64,000 nt of DNA from Bryoerythrophyllum caledonicum. Its lineage: Eukaryota > Streptophyta > Bryopsida > Pottiales > Pottiaceae. Both the position numbers and the translations under genes were made by a program. A model generated the notes under the pieces. The model searched no databases and was not told the origin of the DNA. It was given only the letters and a program-made list of their open reading frames with translations. Positions 1 through 11,456 of the stretch are shown piece by piece. The stretch spans positions 6,738,553-6,802,552 of the forward strand of contig OZ020520.1 in NCBI GenBank assembly GCA_963971425.1, given 5' to 3'. How positions within the stretch are numbered: position 1 is the stretch's first letter; each line of letters starts with the position of its first letter.

Positions 1-60
1 ACCATTGAAATTTGCACCTGCCTCAGAATATAGCACGTCCAACTCCGCTGGTGGAGATTC

Positions 61-1761
61 TTGTGTAGGGTCCACTCAAGCCCCCCTCCCGTGATTTTAC
101 CATCAACTATGGTTGAACCAACCCCCACCTTCCACGACTTCACCGAACAAGGGAGTGTAGGTGCCAAGTTCCCCAGATTGATGAGGCAATCCGTGCTCGA
201 AGAGGGTTTTCAAGAAGTGGAGCGGCGGGAGCTAAACAAAGTGTGGGCAAAGTTTTTCTATGGAGCAAACGTGCCGTTTGCTATAGCACGGAATGTTGCA
301 TTCAAAGAAGCCGTGATGAAGACTGCCTCTTTCAAAAAACCATATGCCCTACCTTCTTACCATGACATTTGGACAAGGTTGTTGGGACAAGCGAAGGCTG
401 ATTTAGAAGCACAACTCAATAGAAGACTGTTCGAGACTGTTCGGAAGTTTGGAGGAACTCTAGCCATAGATGGGTGGACATCTGTGACTAGTCGCCCTTT
501 ATGCAATGCAATGCTCGTGTCTCCCGCTGGAGAGCTCTTCTTGGGAGCTGTAGATACTACGGGCAAAGAAAAGAACATTGCGTACCTGGCATCCATCATG
601 TTCAAGTTCATTGAACAAGTTGGCCCCCACAACATTATTCAGGTGTGTACTGACAATGCTCTAGTCATGCTCAATGCCTCAGAATTAGTCGTCAAGAAAT
701 ATCCACACATATACATTCAAGGATGTGCCGCGCATACCATGGACTTATCGTTGGAGGACTGGGGGAACGCTACATGGATAAAAGAAACTCTCGAGAAGGC
801 CAAGTTCTTGGTTAAGTTTGTCAAGAATCCGCAAATGCCCCTCGCCGTGTTTCGTAAACACGAGGCCAAGTTCAGCCTATTACTGCCCGGGCAAACAAAA
901 TTTGCATGTAATTTCACAATGATAGATCGCCTACTGAAGGTCAAGGAATCATTGGAGCAAACCGTTGTTGATCTTGAATGGCGGGCATACGCCTCCAAGA
1001 AGTCACTCTCGGCTAGAGATAAAGTAGTCATCTCTCGAGCCATTAAAAGAGTGGTTCTAGATGAGCGTTTCTGGGAGCGGTGCACGAACTTCCAGGAGAT
1101 GGTAGCCCCTGTAGTGTATGGGCTTGGGGAATTCGATGCCAAGGAACCTTGTATGGCCAAGGTTTTGCAAATCTTTCGCGACCTTGAGAAGCACGTCCTA
1201 GCGTTGCGTAATGAATCATTTTGTCTTGTTAGCGATTTAGCGGTCATTGTTGAGGACGAGTTCTACGCACGAAAACAAATGATGACAACGGATTAACATT
1301 CCGCCGGTGCACTTCTCAATCCTTATTTACTCCATGATGAAGAATTGGCCGATGATCCGGATGTTATCACGGCATGAAAACGAGTACTACAAAAGCTATG
1401 TGATCCTAAGACTAACCTAGACATGGTGAATGAGTTCCTAGCATTTCGAAACAACGATGTACCATTCCATGACATGTTGGATCCTAAGGACCAAAAATGT
1501 TCTCCGTATGCTTGGTGGGATTTTGAAGGTGCTTGTGGAAAGCTCCTTGCACCAATTTCAAAGAGAATACTAGCGCAGACAGTGTCATCTTTTTCTTACG
1601 AATGCAATTGGAGTAGCTACTCTTTCGTCCATGACAAGAAACGGAATCATTTACTACCGGGAAGGGCTGATGACTTGGTCATTGTGTATACAAACTCCAA
1701 GTTGCTTGCGAATGCAAAGTTGATGGATGAGAAGAGGTGGTACGCGGAGAACTTGTATTAG
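61..1761 (+). pseudogene. hAT transposase (DUF659 + hAT dimerisation), element H1
   Basis: Transposase of a hAT-superfamily DNA transposon, which would bind element ends and catalyse cut-and-paste movement in the nucleus. The reading frame shows a DUF659-type RNase H core with the GWTSVTSRPLCN stretch, the CTDNA segment and HTMDLSLEDW. The C-terminal hAT dimerisation domain lies at about 1525-1700 with ECNWSSYSFVH and a following NHLLPGRADDLV block. Two in-frame stops break it: TAA at 1294-1296 and TGA at 1375-1377, with the frame staying open in between. The second hAT copy at 36657-39603 keeps Leu at the first site, so TTA became TAA. An N-terminal BED zinc finger is not visible, and an in-frame TAG at 31-33 closes the frame upstream. 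The first plausible Met is at about 109. Identity is certain at superfamily level; it is non-functional. Confidence 0.9.
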
Positions 1762-2790
1762 AGGATCCACAACCACGTAAGTCGGACTATCCAAACTACT
1801 CTGACGATTCAAGCACCGGTGCCCTTGCCAATTACGATGCAGAGCATCTAGACGATGACATCGACAGCAGCCCTTCTCAACGTATGGATCATACTCACGA
1901 CGCCCCAATCACCGAGTATGATTTTGTTGATAACAACATTCTTGCAGAGAAAGAAGATGACTTGTTGCCCATAGCGCGGTACTTGAATGGAGACGGCATG
2001 GTCAATAGCAATAATATCCTTTGTTGTGGACCAACTCCGCTTCCGGAAGACACGAAGGACAAGGGAGGAGAAGATTTATCATCCTCACGTGCACCGGCAC
2101 TGCACGGGCAAAGAACACAAGGGCCCTCAGTGAAGAGTGTTGAGGAAGGCAAGCACCACTGTCTCGTACTTGAGGAGAACCCCGAGCAAACAACGAAAGT
2201 GCTATTCCTAGACGACACGATTGTTTTCGGGAAGAAAACTATGGAGGGCGGTACTTACGGTGGTACAAAGAGTCCCATTCACATCACGGAGAAGAAGGCA
2301 TCCTCCTCTAAGAATCAGTCGTCCTTGCATGGTCGCGCGTCGCGGTCTCTATTTGCAACCCTTCTTGCGATGGTCACCACAACCAATTTAAAATCCTCCC
2401 ACGGTTTGGTGTCCTTTTTAAAACATGTGCGACCCCAAACGCCGCAACACCAATCCGATGGCATACCTAGCGATGGCGATGTACCTCTGTCTAAGCTCTT
2501 CATACATCACCTCGAGGTTCATGGAGGTTTGAGGTTACAACCTAGGCGGCCTACAAACGACACAAAAGAAATGTAAAGCTCCCATGCATCCATTTCTTCA
2601 CACGCGACCTAGTAATCCCACTGATGTCATTGGAACTTGCAAGAGATTCAAAACCATTGAAACATTGTCGATCAAACAGAGAATCAAACAAGGAGCCACC
2701 ACGGATAATGAAGATGATCCTTCGGGATCTACTGCAGCTGAAATCAAAGGAGACAGCGATTACGTACTTCCTATCGACGTAAATGAGTAG
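1737..2790 (+). pseudogene. Acidic C-terminal tail of H1 hAT protein (frameshifted)
   Basis: The transposase frame ends just after RWYAENLY near 1761. An acidic, low-complexity frame continues at 1737-2576, with a shorter one at 2584-2790. The second copy has a comparable Asp/Glu/Ser/Asn-rich tail (38400-39603) following RWYEENV, in frame with its transposase, so a frameshift near 1745 separates tail from core here. The tail has no recognised domain; it contains the patches NDTKEM and NEDDPSGS. It is the downstream part of the same gene and has no function of its own that I can name. Confidence 0.6.
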
Positions 2791-3314
2791 AAAAAATTGG
2801 CCCATTTACGTAGTATGCGTTCACCGCACTTATTCAAATTGTAAATAATGTAATTCGAGTTTAGGGTACTTTATAGTCGTTCCGCGTATGCATTGAAAGC
2901 TTCTATTGTCACAATTGACTCTTGGATTTTATCCGAATATCAATAAAGTTTTTTTATATGTGCACAAGTTTTATATCCATCTCTTTTGCTATTCTATTGT
3001 CTTGTGTTTTGTGTATGGATTTAGTCATCCCATACAAAATGACTTAAACATGACATTCTTGTTGTGTACCGAATGTACTTCGAGTTTGCAAAATTCTATT
3101 CATTTCATTGCTTCACATTCACCTGATGCACCACAACATTTCTAATATCCACGTACAATTCAAGAATTAACAAGTTGACAATATATCTTACAAATTATAA
3201 ACCTTTATTTCAAAAAGTATGCCCCACCACGGCATGCTTCCAATTTCTTGTCACACCATTCCTTAAACAACATTTACGCTAAGCTTTACATTCATCTACC
3301 CTATTATATTGCTT
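2791..3314. other. AT-rich spacer between convergent H1 genes
   Basis: AT-rich DNA lying between the 3' end of the hAT gene and the 3' end of the RING gene on the opposite strand. No domain, tandem repeat or inverted repeat stands out. It probably holds the 3' untranslated ends of both genes. Confidence 0.5.
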
Positions 3315-4019
3315 TTAAAAAGAAGGCTCGTCCGTATGATCCGTTCGAGTGCTACTACGAGTCCGCGGTCTCTGGCTTGGCCTGGCAATCATTCCCCCCT
3401 CTTTGTACTCTCGATCTACGGCTTCAATTTCCCTGTGCATCTCCGACCCCCAATTATCGTCGTTGTCATTGCCATCATCCCTCTTCCGCTCCCCACCAGG
3501 ATCCACCTCCTTCGTCGCAAAGATTTCTATGGCCTTCTTTATTCGTGCCACCACGTTGATCACAAAAGCGTCATTCTCTTGGAATGACACCAATAATTTC
3601 CCTTCGGATTTCTGTAGCACGTTCCGCCAATAGCCAATGATATCCCCTCCTCCGATCAAATGCTTGCACCGCATCCCAACAAGAACAGTCTACATCTTTA
3701 AAATAATCCTCTTTCGTTGAACTCCGTTACTCCGTAGATTTGCGGCCTCTTCCAACTTTGCAAGGACCAGGGCTCTTCCCACCAAAGTACGATTATACTT
3801 CTTGTACTCATCTCCCAACTCAATGCCATCGTTTACCTCATGCCACATACCATCTTCTCCCTTCTCAGCTCTCCTTGGAGGAAATTGGAAGAAATGTTTG
3901 TGCTCAGTGCTCCAATACCCCCCAAAGTTGCGGCAAAACAATTTTTGTTGCTCGCCATCTTCAATCTCTTGCGCCTGTATCTCCACCTCATAGTCTTGTA
4001 TCATCCAAAAGAATGGATC
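3315..4019 (-). pseudogene. 3' part of H1 RING-H2 gene, beyond the LTR insertion
   Basis: Two minus-strand frames (3690-4004 and 3315-3674) match the part of the H2 RING gene that follows its RING finger. The shared signature is GYW, a spaced K-x-FQF, then RR, DG-x-W and ELG; compare 35900-36050 in H2. The end is basic and acidic with a DGNDNDDNWGSE patch. It was once joined to 8638-11090 and is now separated by the solo LTR at 4025-8637. A frameshift separates the two frames. The product is the C-terminal region of an uncharacterised coiled-coil RING protein carried by the hAT element. Confidence 0.65.
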
Positions 4020-4024
4020 AATTT
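4020..4024. repeat. Left target-site duplication AATTT of family B LTR
   Basis: AATTT directly precedes TGTCG and is repeated at 8638-8642 directly after TACGACA. A 5-bp duplication is the LTR-retrotransposon norm. Confidence 0.85.
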
Positions 4025-4241
4025 TGTCGTAGTACGCGTTGGCAAGTATTCACATCTTAACACAAAGATACACTTAAGGTAATCGTTCCCACAGAGAGTC
4101 ACCGAGAACTACAACGACTAACAACAAACCATGATCTGTACAATGTCAACTATACAATATATACATCAAAAGAAAGGAGAGAAAGGTTTAGATCACAAGG
4201 GGGAGGCGTTAATTACACCAACCACCCACCCAAGTGCTTTA

Positions 4242-4342
4242 CATGGCCCGGATCCTACATGGCCCGGATCGTACATGGCCCGGATCCTAGATGGCCTAGA
4301 TTGTACATGGCCTGGATTCCACATGGCCTGGATCGGACATGG
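4242..4342. repeat. 16-bp tandem array with GGCCCGGATC core (short copy)
   Basis: About six copies of a 16-bp unit of the form CATGGCCCGGATCCTA, with variants at the last four bases. The same array in the second family B copy (60728-61070) has about 21 units. It lies in the inferred R/U5 part of the LTR. Open frames reading MARILHGPD and similar are products of the 16-bp period, not genes. Confidence 0.9.
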
Positions 4343-5370
4343 ACTTTACAACTATATACAATATAGACATCTGGGATACTTTGCGTATCCGGAGAGTTTT
4401 ATCACCATGAACGACGGTTCACGGACTCAAACAAGTTTTAGTAAATGTCACTTCTTCCTTACAGTCTCTCCACTCACTCCTACTCACTAACTTGGGATGG
4501 GTGTGGTGTCACTAGGTTCCCCCCGTAAGAGGGGATAAGGCTTGGACCTTAAGGTCTAACACTTCTCTAGTAGCAAGTACTTGGTTTACCTACCATTCGA
4601 GCTGTTAGACCTTCCTTTACCTCAGAATCAGCTAAAGGAGTATTAACTAGAGGCTACCATAGCTATTAACTCAAAGGATACCTGATTCCACTCCTTTTCT
4701 TCAGGGAACAAAGTCTTCTTCCTATTACTCCGATGGATCACAGCGCAAAGGGATTAGTTGGATAGTCTTTCTTCTCTCAAGATAATCCGAGCTGTTAAAG
4801 TCGTTCTAGACTTACTGCCCTTAGGTCACGCTAGTCTACTCCGTCCTCAACACGAAGGGTTGATGGTGTGTAATGCTCCTGTGGATCAACCTATCTGACC
4901 AAAGGTTGATGCATCCAAGATCCAGAGTACATCTTCACAATCGATGACATCCTGCCGCCGACCGGTCACACAAGGCGTATCAAGACTCCTTCCGCACCCG
5001 TCACTCCCCCCTCGTCCTCCCCTAACCACTTATAATCTCACCTGTTATTCCCATCCACCCGGACTAACTCTACTTGATGGAACAAGGAAACAATCACAAG
5101 AGGTCAGAGTTAGAGTCACGTCCAACTAACCAACTAACCATCTCACCTGTTATTTCCATCCACCCGGACTAACTCTACTTGATGGAACAAGGAAACAATG
5201 ACTCGACGCTTAGTATGGACTTGAGGAGTGGACTACTTGAGATGGTACTCACACTCATATAGAATCCGAGCTCTCCAACCGTCGAAGGTTTTCTGAGAGC
5301 GTAGGTTTAGAATTGAACTGAAAGCAAGTACACACATCAAGCAGTGAAGAGAGAGGCCACGAGACTCCTC

Positions 5371-5377
5371 TCTTATA
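5371..5377 (-). promoter_or_regulatory. TATA box of family B LTR
   Basis: TATAAGA on the minus strand in an otherwise non-coding stretch. The same motif and surroundings are kept in the second copy at 62096-62102. It lies downstream of the embedded reading frame, as expected for a U3/R junction promoter. Confidence 0.5.
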
Positions 5378-5821
5378 CTACGAAGGACTCACACAAGAGT
5401 CCAAACTTAAACGATACCTTCTAACTAAAAACGGTGACAATAACTATTCTTGGCGGCAGTGCTGCCACTACACACAAGGCACCGTCAGAGGTCACTTATT
5501 ACACAAAATCCAAGGCAAAACCAAGTCAAAACCAAGTCAAAATCAAAGTCAACCGGGGGCCAAATCCCGGACTGAACAGTGACCTACAAACCAAGATCCT
5601 GGCCTACTTCCGGGCTAGCTCCTCGAGTCTCTTCCGCTCCTCTCTCTTCTTGCGCTTCTTGGAACTCCGGCTTGAAGTCGGGGTGGGCGCGGTGGCTGCA
5701 AGTGCCACCAATGGCGCAAACACATCGGTGGAAAGCGTGGGTAGGGCAGTCGTTGCCCTCAACACGGTTTCCCTTGAAGGCAAGGAGGAATCCGGGCCAT
5801 CTGGGGTGATTGACACGGTAG

Positions 5822-7603
5822 TCATGCCCGGATCTGGCCCGGACGTGGCCCGGATACTGTCGGAGGGGCCGATACCTGACTCGGGGTGCCCATAATGATA
5901 TCCTGGCTCGATATATGTCTTGGAGTGTACAAGTAAGAGGAACTCTCACTTGCGGTCTTCCCCATATGAAGCCCGCTCTGCAAAGGGGCCACAACCAGTG
6001 TAGCACGCGAGGGATCACCAAGTGGCAACTGACGAGGATGTAGGAGGAGTGGGGGCTCCATCGCAACACCCGGGCGTTCCTTCCAACCGCTCTCCATCGG
6101 GATGGTGACCTCCAAAGGAAAAGGTCCTACCGGGACCCTCGTGCTCGCGAGTTGAGGGGGCAGATTCGGGCTGTCAAGGTCCACCACTTCCTTCTCCTTC
6201 CGTGGACCGTGATCACTGAGGCGATGCTCCTCCGGGTTGGTCTTCAAACCCGAGTCTCCATCCTTGCCGGAACTGTCAGAGTCTTCCACAAACTTGGGTA
6301 GAATGTGAGTGAGATTGCTCACCAGTAATCTCATGTTGGCATAAGCCGCCTCAACCTTCACGGTTTGCTCCATCACAAATGCAATCACTCTTTTGCTGGA
6401 AATGTGGTCATCCCTCTCTAAGCGAGCATCGAACATCTTGGCCTTTAGTACCACATCTGCGGGAAAACATAAGGCTTCGTCTACATGCTGTAATGCTGCA
6501 GCCGAGGCATTGGCTTGGAGAAGAGCCGCCTTGCAACTTCTTTCTGCCTCCAACACTCGACTCCTTACCTTTGTCACCTCGAGGGTGAGTCGGTTAACCT
6601 TCTGCTCCATGAGGTGAAGATCGCCAGCTCCTCCGACCTTCTCCTTGATCGCAGCGATCAACCCTTCACGCGGAGGGTTATCCACCAAGCTGCTTGCTTG
6701 TCCCAAAGTCTTATCCGCATCTTCCACATACACGCGAATGGCTTCAAATAACTCAGAGGCCGGGTAATACTTGCCTCCGAGCTGTGTTGGTCCAATAGCT
6801 GCGGCGCGGATGGCTGCGCGGGTGCGGGTGGAGGGGGCTCATCTTTGTCTCTGTTTCTGGCGCTTGGGAGGTGGTACAACCTCCTCTCCTGACTGTGATA
6901 AGCTGCTCCCTCCTTCAGACCGTGGTTCGGGTTCTGACTCTGTCCCTTCAAACTTCTTCATCATCAATTGCGTTCCATACGCCATGTCTTCCTCCGGAAT
7001 AGTCTCCTTGAAATGGTGATACAGGTGGATCTAAAACGGGCAGAGGGGTGCACGCTTGACATTGTGAATACTCCAGGTCAACCTAATCACCACATCCTTC
7101 ACGATGATGGCCTAATTTACCACCCTCTCGTCAAGGTAGAAGCCATACACGGTGTTAGCGAGAGTAACCATCACTCGGGTGGGTTTCTCGGGGTGTAAGA
7201 TTGGTACAAGGAATGCGAAGACACGTCGGGCGCGGGGGTCCGTGCAATCTTGTAACGCATAATCGTTCTTGGCATCCTTGTTACCGAACCTCCCCTTGGC
7301 ATACTCCTCCTTCTTCGTACTTGTCCACCCCGCCCCTTGTCGTGGAAAGCCGTACACCTCTTGCCACCTCCCCATGGTCCATCTATCCGAGGAAGCCCGG
7401 ATGCTATCTCCATCGGGTTCTGGCAAGGGATCTTGTCTCATCTCCTGCACCGTGGATTCCACCCCAAAGCTCCAACAAAAATCCATTAGGGAGAGACAGC
7501 CCATGCGAAGGACATCCTCTTTGAGCTCGGAAAGCTCCAGAGAATCCTTGGGAATGACCGGGCAAATCTCTTTCTTTCCCGAGGGTACCAGATTGGAGGC
7601 CAT
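5822..7603 (-). pseudogene. LTR-embedded coiled-coil protein gene (family B)
   Basis: One frame of about 594 codons, open at 7112-7603 and 5822-6733 and broken by a few stops in between (for example TAG near 7112). The N-terminal part contains TVYGFYLDERVVN. The middle has an acidic and basic linker (GTESEPEPRSEGG, PPPKRQKQR). The C-terminal part is an Ala/Glu/Lys-rich coiled coil with RVIAFVMEQTVKVEAAYANM, then a Ser/Pro-rich tail. It is homologous to 59521-60504 in family A and to the fragment at 16855-17085. It lies inside the LTR, upstream of its TATA box. The family resembles extra ORFs of plant LTR elements, but I cannot assign a function. Confidence 0.6.
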
Positions 7604-7689
7604 TCGATGTTGAGGGTCTTGAGGTATGAAAACCGGGTTGGGGATTGCTCTTTACGTCCTACTGCTGGTGCTCCCTTCATACCAGAGCT

Positions 7690-8175
7690 GCCTTTGAACA
7701 AGGCTGGCCCGGACTTCTTATACGGCGATAGGGCTCTTATTCATAAACAGGACTTCGCTCACAGAAGTGCTGGCCCGGACTCCTTACTCACAAATAGGAC
7801 CTTGCTCACACAAGGGCTGGCCCGGAGCCTTCACTCATAAACAGGACCTCGCTCACACAAGGGCTGGCCCGGAGCCTTCACTCATAAACACGACCTCGCT
7901 CACACAAGGACTAGCCGAAGCCTGGCTCACACAAGGGTTGGCCCGGACTCCTTACTCACAAACAGGACCTTGCTCACACAAGTGCTGGCCCGGAGCCTTC
8001 ACTCATAAACCGGACCTCTCTCACACAAGGGCTGGCCCGGAGCCTGGCTCACACAACCGGACCTCTCTCACATAAGGGCTGGCCCGGACTCCTTACTCAC
8101 CGACTATTGTGATGATCCTCCTCGTGCTCTTCGTGTTCAAGGACTGCTCCTCCCTGGCCCGGAGCCTCCGACTAT
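7690..8175. repeat. GCTGGCCCGGAGCC short-repeat array in U3
   Basis: Irregular repetition of a core GCTGGCCCGGA followed by CTCACTCATAAACAGGACC or CTCACACAAGG phrases. The array shares the GGCCCGGA core with the 16-bp array at 4242-4342 although its spacing differs. The homologous array in the second copy is at 62330-63300. Confidence 0.85.
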
Positions 8176-8637
8176 TGTGATGATCCTCCTCGTCTGTTGG
8201 CTGTGCTCCCTTGCTGGCTGCTGCGAGGATCCTCCTTGTTTGAGCTGACTTTTATGCCCGGTGGCCGCGTCTTAGGAGCCTTCCGGGTCCCTTTCAGTCC
8301 CGCTTCTTCTCACCTTCTGGGCCAGATTCGGGTGGTGTCCATCTTCCAGGCGAGATTCAGACTTGTGTGGGTTGGCCTGGATGATGGCATTCCTTGCCTC
8401 TTGGCCTTCATGTGGTTTTGGGGCCCGAGGGACTGTTTTTAAGTTAGAGTCTAAGTCATAGCTCTAGGTCCCTTCTTTCTACTATTAAGGCTTTCATAAA
8501 AACCCTGTATTCCTCCTATCCTAATCTTACTTAAAGATTAACCCTGGGTGGAGATAACCTTCTACCCTAGCTTATCTTGTCTAATTTTAATACCTATATC
8601 TACCTAACTAAAAAAACGAAAAATTTGTGGTACGACA

Positions 8638-8642
8638 AATTT
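8638..8642. repeat. Right target-site duplication AATTT of family B LTR
   Basis: Matches 4020-4024. The RING-gene reading frame resumes beside it. Confidence 0.85.
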
Positions 8643-11090
8643 CCATCCCATACTCCTTGTATAGTTGGTGACAAGAAAATTCATTATTCCATATAAATGG
8701 TTTTCTCCACTCACGATAGTTCAAGGATTTCTTCGGAAGTTGATTCAAAGGGAGATTCCATCGGTTGAACTCGTGCCCCGGTGGCATAACATCTTGTATC
8801 CCCATCACTTCGTAGAATCTTGTGCTAATTAGAGAGCAACACATGGGACACACCAATTGTATCATAGAACTTGCGGAAATGCAAGTGATATGAAAGTTAT
8901 GGCCACATTGGGCCAACGTGTACGCTCTCTCCGGACCGAAATGATCTTGGCACAAGCTGCATTTGTCAGTGAGGAATGCTGGGACATGGTCGCAAGTATG
9001 GATTACTCTTCGCTGCGATTCTACAAAATGTGATGAGAAGATATTGTAGGGCACCCATCCTTCCTCCACTTCCAAAGCCTAGTCAATACCATGCCTCTTT
9101 CCCTTCCGATGATAGTTTGTGCGATCTATCATCTTCAGTACATCATCCCAAACAGAAACATTTGTCGACTCATGTCCACGTTGTCCAATGAATTTCTTGA
9201 ATTGCTCCAATGAGGCATCCACGAGTTCACATGATTCTTGTGATTCGGGGGCAAATTTCTTGAGATCATGTTATCCTTTCGAGACCATGGATGCCATGTC
9301 CTGAAGGCGATGAACCCAACCCAACCAAGGCATTGTGTTCTTGTTCCATGGAGTGTCGTCTACCGATCTCAATGTCCTCCGTAGTGTCTCTAGTTCCGCT
9401 CGTGACTCGTCCCTCTCCTTATTTGCCACCTCCAACTTATGTGACATCAATTCCATCTCCCCCTCACATTCCACTATTGCCTTCCCTTTTCCCTGCGCTT
9501 TTGGCCGTAGTTAGCTACTTCCAACCGGTACCGCCAATTGAATAGAAGAAGGCTCAACCGGTCTGCTAGATTTGATCGGTGTGGCATCCTCTACATCGTT
9601 CCTTCCATACTTGGAAAGTGAAAGGTCGTCAGAAGTCCCGGCGCTGTCCTCAATGACTACCACATCCACCTCACGAACCCGCGCATTCATCTTCTCCAAC
9701 ATCTTGTTAAGGAGTCTCCTATTGGCCTCCACCTGTCGCTTGTTTTCTTCCAATTCCCATTCAAGGTGTCCAATGAGGGCTTCATTTTTATCGGCCTCGT
9801 TCTTCATATCCATCACTTTCTGAGTTAGCGCGACCCTTTCTCGTAACATTAGCAGTATATAAGAAGCCAATGTGTCGAAGCCATTAGCGCCTCGTAGCAC
9901 ATTCAGAGTGATATTTGAAAATGCATGAGCCATACTTAGAAGAGAAGGAGCGATTGCTACAAGAATTTTGGCCCCGTTCTTCAAATCATAAGCCACTTCC
10001 ACTACATCATGTATTCCGGCCTATTCCCTCAAATCACTTCGCACATGGACTGGATGACAAAATTCCTTTGCTTCAATGCACGCTTCAGTCCACTTAACAC
10101 TAAGGTCGAGCAAGTCTTTGAACTTATCCTTGTTTGGCATGGTTTGAAGCATTTCTTCAATACTGGAAATCAAAGTACCCTTGTAAACCATCGGGTATTG
10201 GAAGTTGGTTCCAATGTTTCCCGCGTTGAAGTGTTTGGTCCCGCATCCATTGTCTCTAGTGCCATGCCTTCCAAAGTTTGAACGTTTGGAACAACGGTTT
10301 CTTCTCCATCCGTATTCTCTCCCCCTCGTTCCGCATTACCATCGTCTTCACCTCCTACAATCACAATATTCGGAATATCTGATCGTACGGGGTCTTCTAC
10401 CATCGTTACTTCCAAAGTCTCTTAAGGGATTGTGGTGGACAATATATTGTCGACCACAATAACCAAATGTTTGTCAGACTCCATTACAACAGCAACCTCC
10501 TCCACCGTTGATTGTATTTTCGGCATGGTATCTACCGCGCTCATCTGACGAGGCTTTTTCTTCAACTCCTCTAAAATAGCCTTGGTCAAGGTCGATTCAT
10601 GATTGAATAAATCAGGAATATGCTTTCGATTTTGCCCAATCCTAAATGGATATTGTATAGTAGGCGGAAATGTGCTCCAATCTACCTTTCGTTTCAACAC
10701 GACCTCGGTGTATACCATTGATAGTAGGCTGTAATTGAAAAATCATTTGTTTCTTGGGCAATCTCCAAACAAAGCCCGCCAAACTTCCTCCGCACTATAA
10801 ATGAAGTGGTCATCTTTGCACATCCACGGCTTGTAAGCAAAGTAAGTCGTATGACTTATGTGGCAATTTCTTTGTCAAAGTTTATCGATGTGGTACATCT
10901 TCACGTATTTCTTGGATACCCAGTAATCCTCCATTTCAGCCTCCCAACCTTCCTCTACTTGAATGTCTTCATTGTCCAAAATCTTCCACCGTAGATCATG
11001 AGTAGGACCTTTCTGTTTGAACCGTTTCTTCGACCCTCCCGTTTTAATTTCACTCACATCCTCCACCACAATCCCCTTCTCCGTCGACAT
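8638..11090 (-). pseudogene. RING-H2 coiled-coil protein gene of H1 (5' part)
   Basis: A decayed gene read from an ATG near 11090 (MSTEKGIVVEDVSEIK) down to the LTR insertion at 8638. The N-terminal frames contain EVVLKRKVDW, matching EVVLNKRVDW of the H2 gene. A central coiled coil lies at 9511-10002. The RING at 8840-8960 is intact: C-x2-C-x14-C-x-H-x2-H-x2-C-x10-C-x2-C, followed by FYEVMGIQDVMPPG, which is also conserved in H2. RING-H2 proteins are usually E3 ubiquitin ligases, so ligase activity is an inference. Several frameshifts and stops, including a TAA near 10422, make it a pseudogene. It sits beside a hAT transposase, as in H2, so it is likely element cargo. Confidence 0.7.
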
Positions 11091-11256
11091 GATAACGCTT
11101 GTTTTTAAAAAAACAAGCACGGACACTCTGGCATTAATTCGTGAATGAATGGTTTGGGAAACTAAGAAACGGTTTATCCGGTCACAATAAAAGGACCCTC
11201 GTCTCCTCACCTAGTAAGAGCAACAAGTACATAAAACTGTAACTGCAGCACATCCG

Positions 11257-11456
11257 NNNNNNNNNNNNNNNNNNNNNNNNNNNNNNNNNNNNNNNNNNNN
11301 NNNNNNNNNNNNNNNNNNNNNNNNNNNNNNNNNNNNNNNNNNNNNNNNNNNNNNNNNNNNNNNNNNNNNNNNNNNNNNNNNNNNNNNNNNNNNNNNNNNN
11401 NNNNNNNNNNNNNNNNNNNNNNNNNNNNNNNNNNNNNNNNNNNNNNNNNNNNNNNN
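11257..11456. other. Assembly gap (200 N)
   Basis: Run of N bases just upstream of the H1 RING gene start. It probably hides the H1 promoter or end and the left terminus of the MITE at 11457-12407. Confidence 0.99.

Larger units (their letters stand above)
4025..8637 (-). mobile_element. Family B solo LTR (4.6 kb), TSD AATTT
   Basis: The sequence begins TGTCGTAGTAC and ends GGTACGACA, giving inverted TG...CA termini, and is flanked by AATTT at 4020-4024 and 8638-8642. No second copy of the terminal sequence lies inside, so it reads as a solo LTR or LTR-like non-autonomous element. A TATAAGA box on the minus strand at 5371-5377 divides it into a long U3 (8637 to 5378) with an open reading frame and a short-repeat array, and an R/U5 part with a second array. 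A second copy of the same family starts at 60510. It interrupts the H1 RING gene. The orientation is inferred from the TATA box and the reading frame. Confidence 0.8.

Noticed and set aside
7767..8075. 102-codon frame with GLARTPYSQ repeats
   Set aside because: Product of the GCTGGCCCGGA array in the family B LTR.
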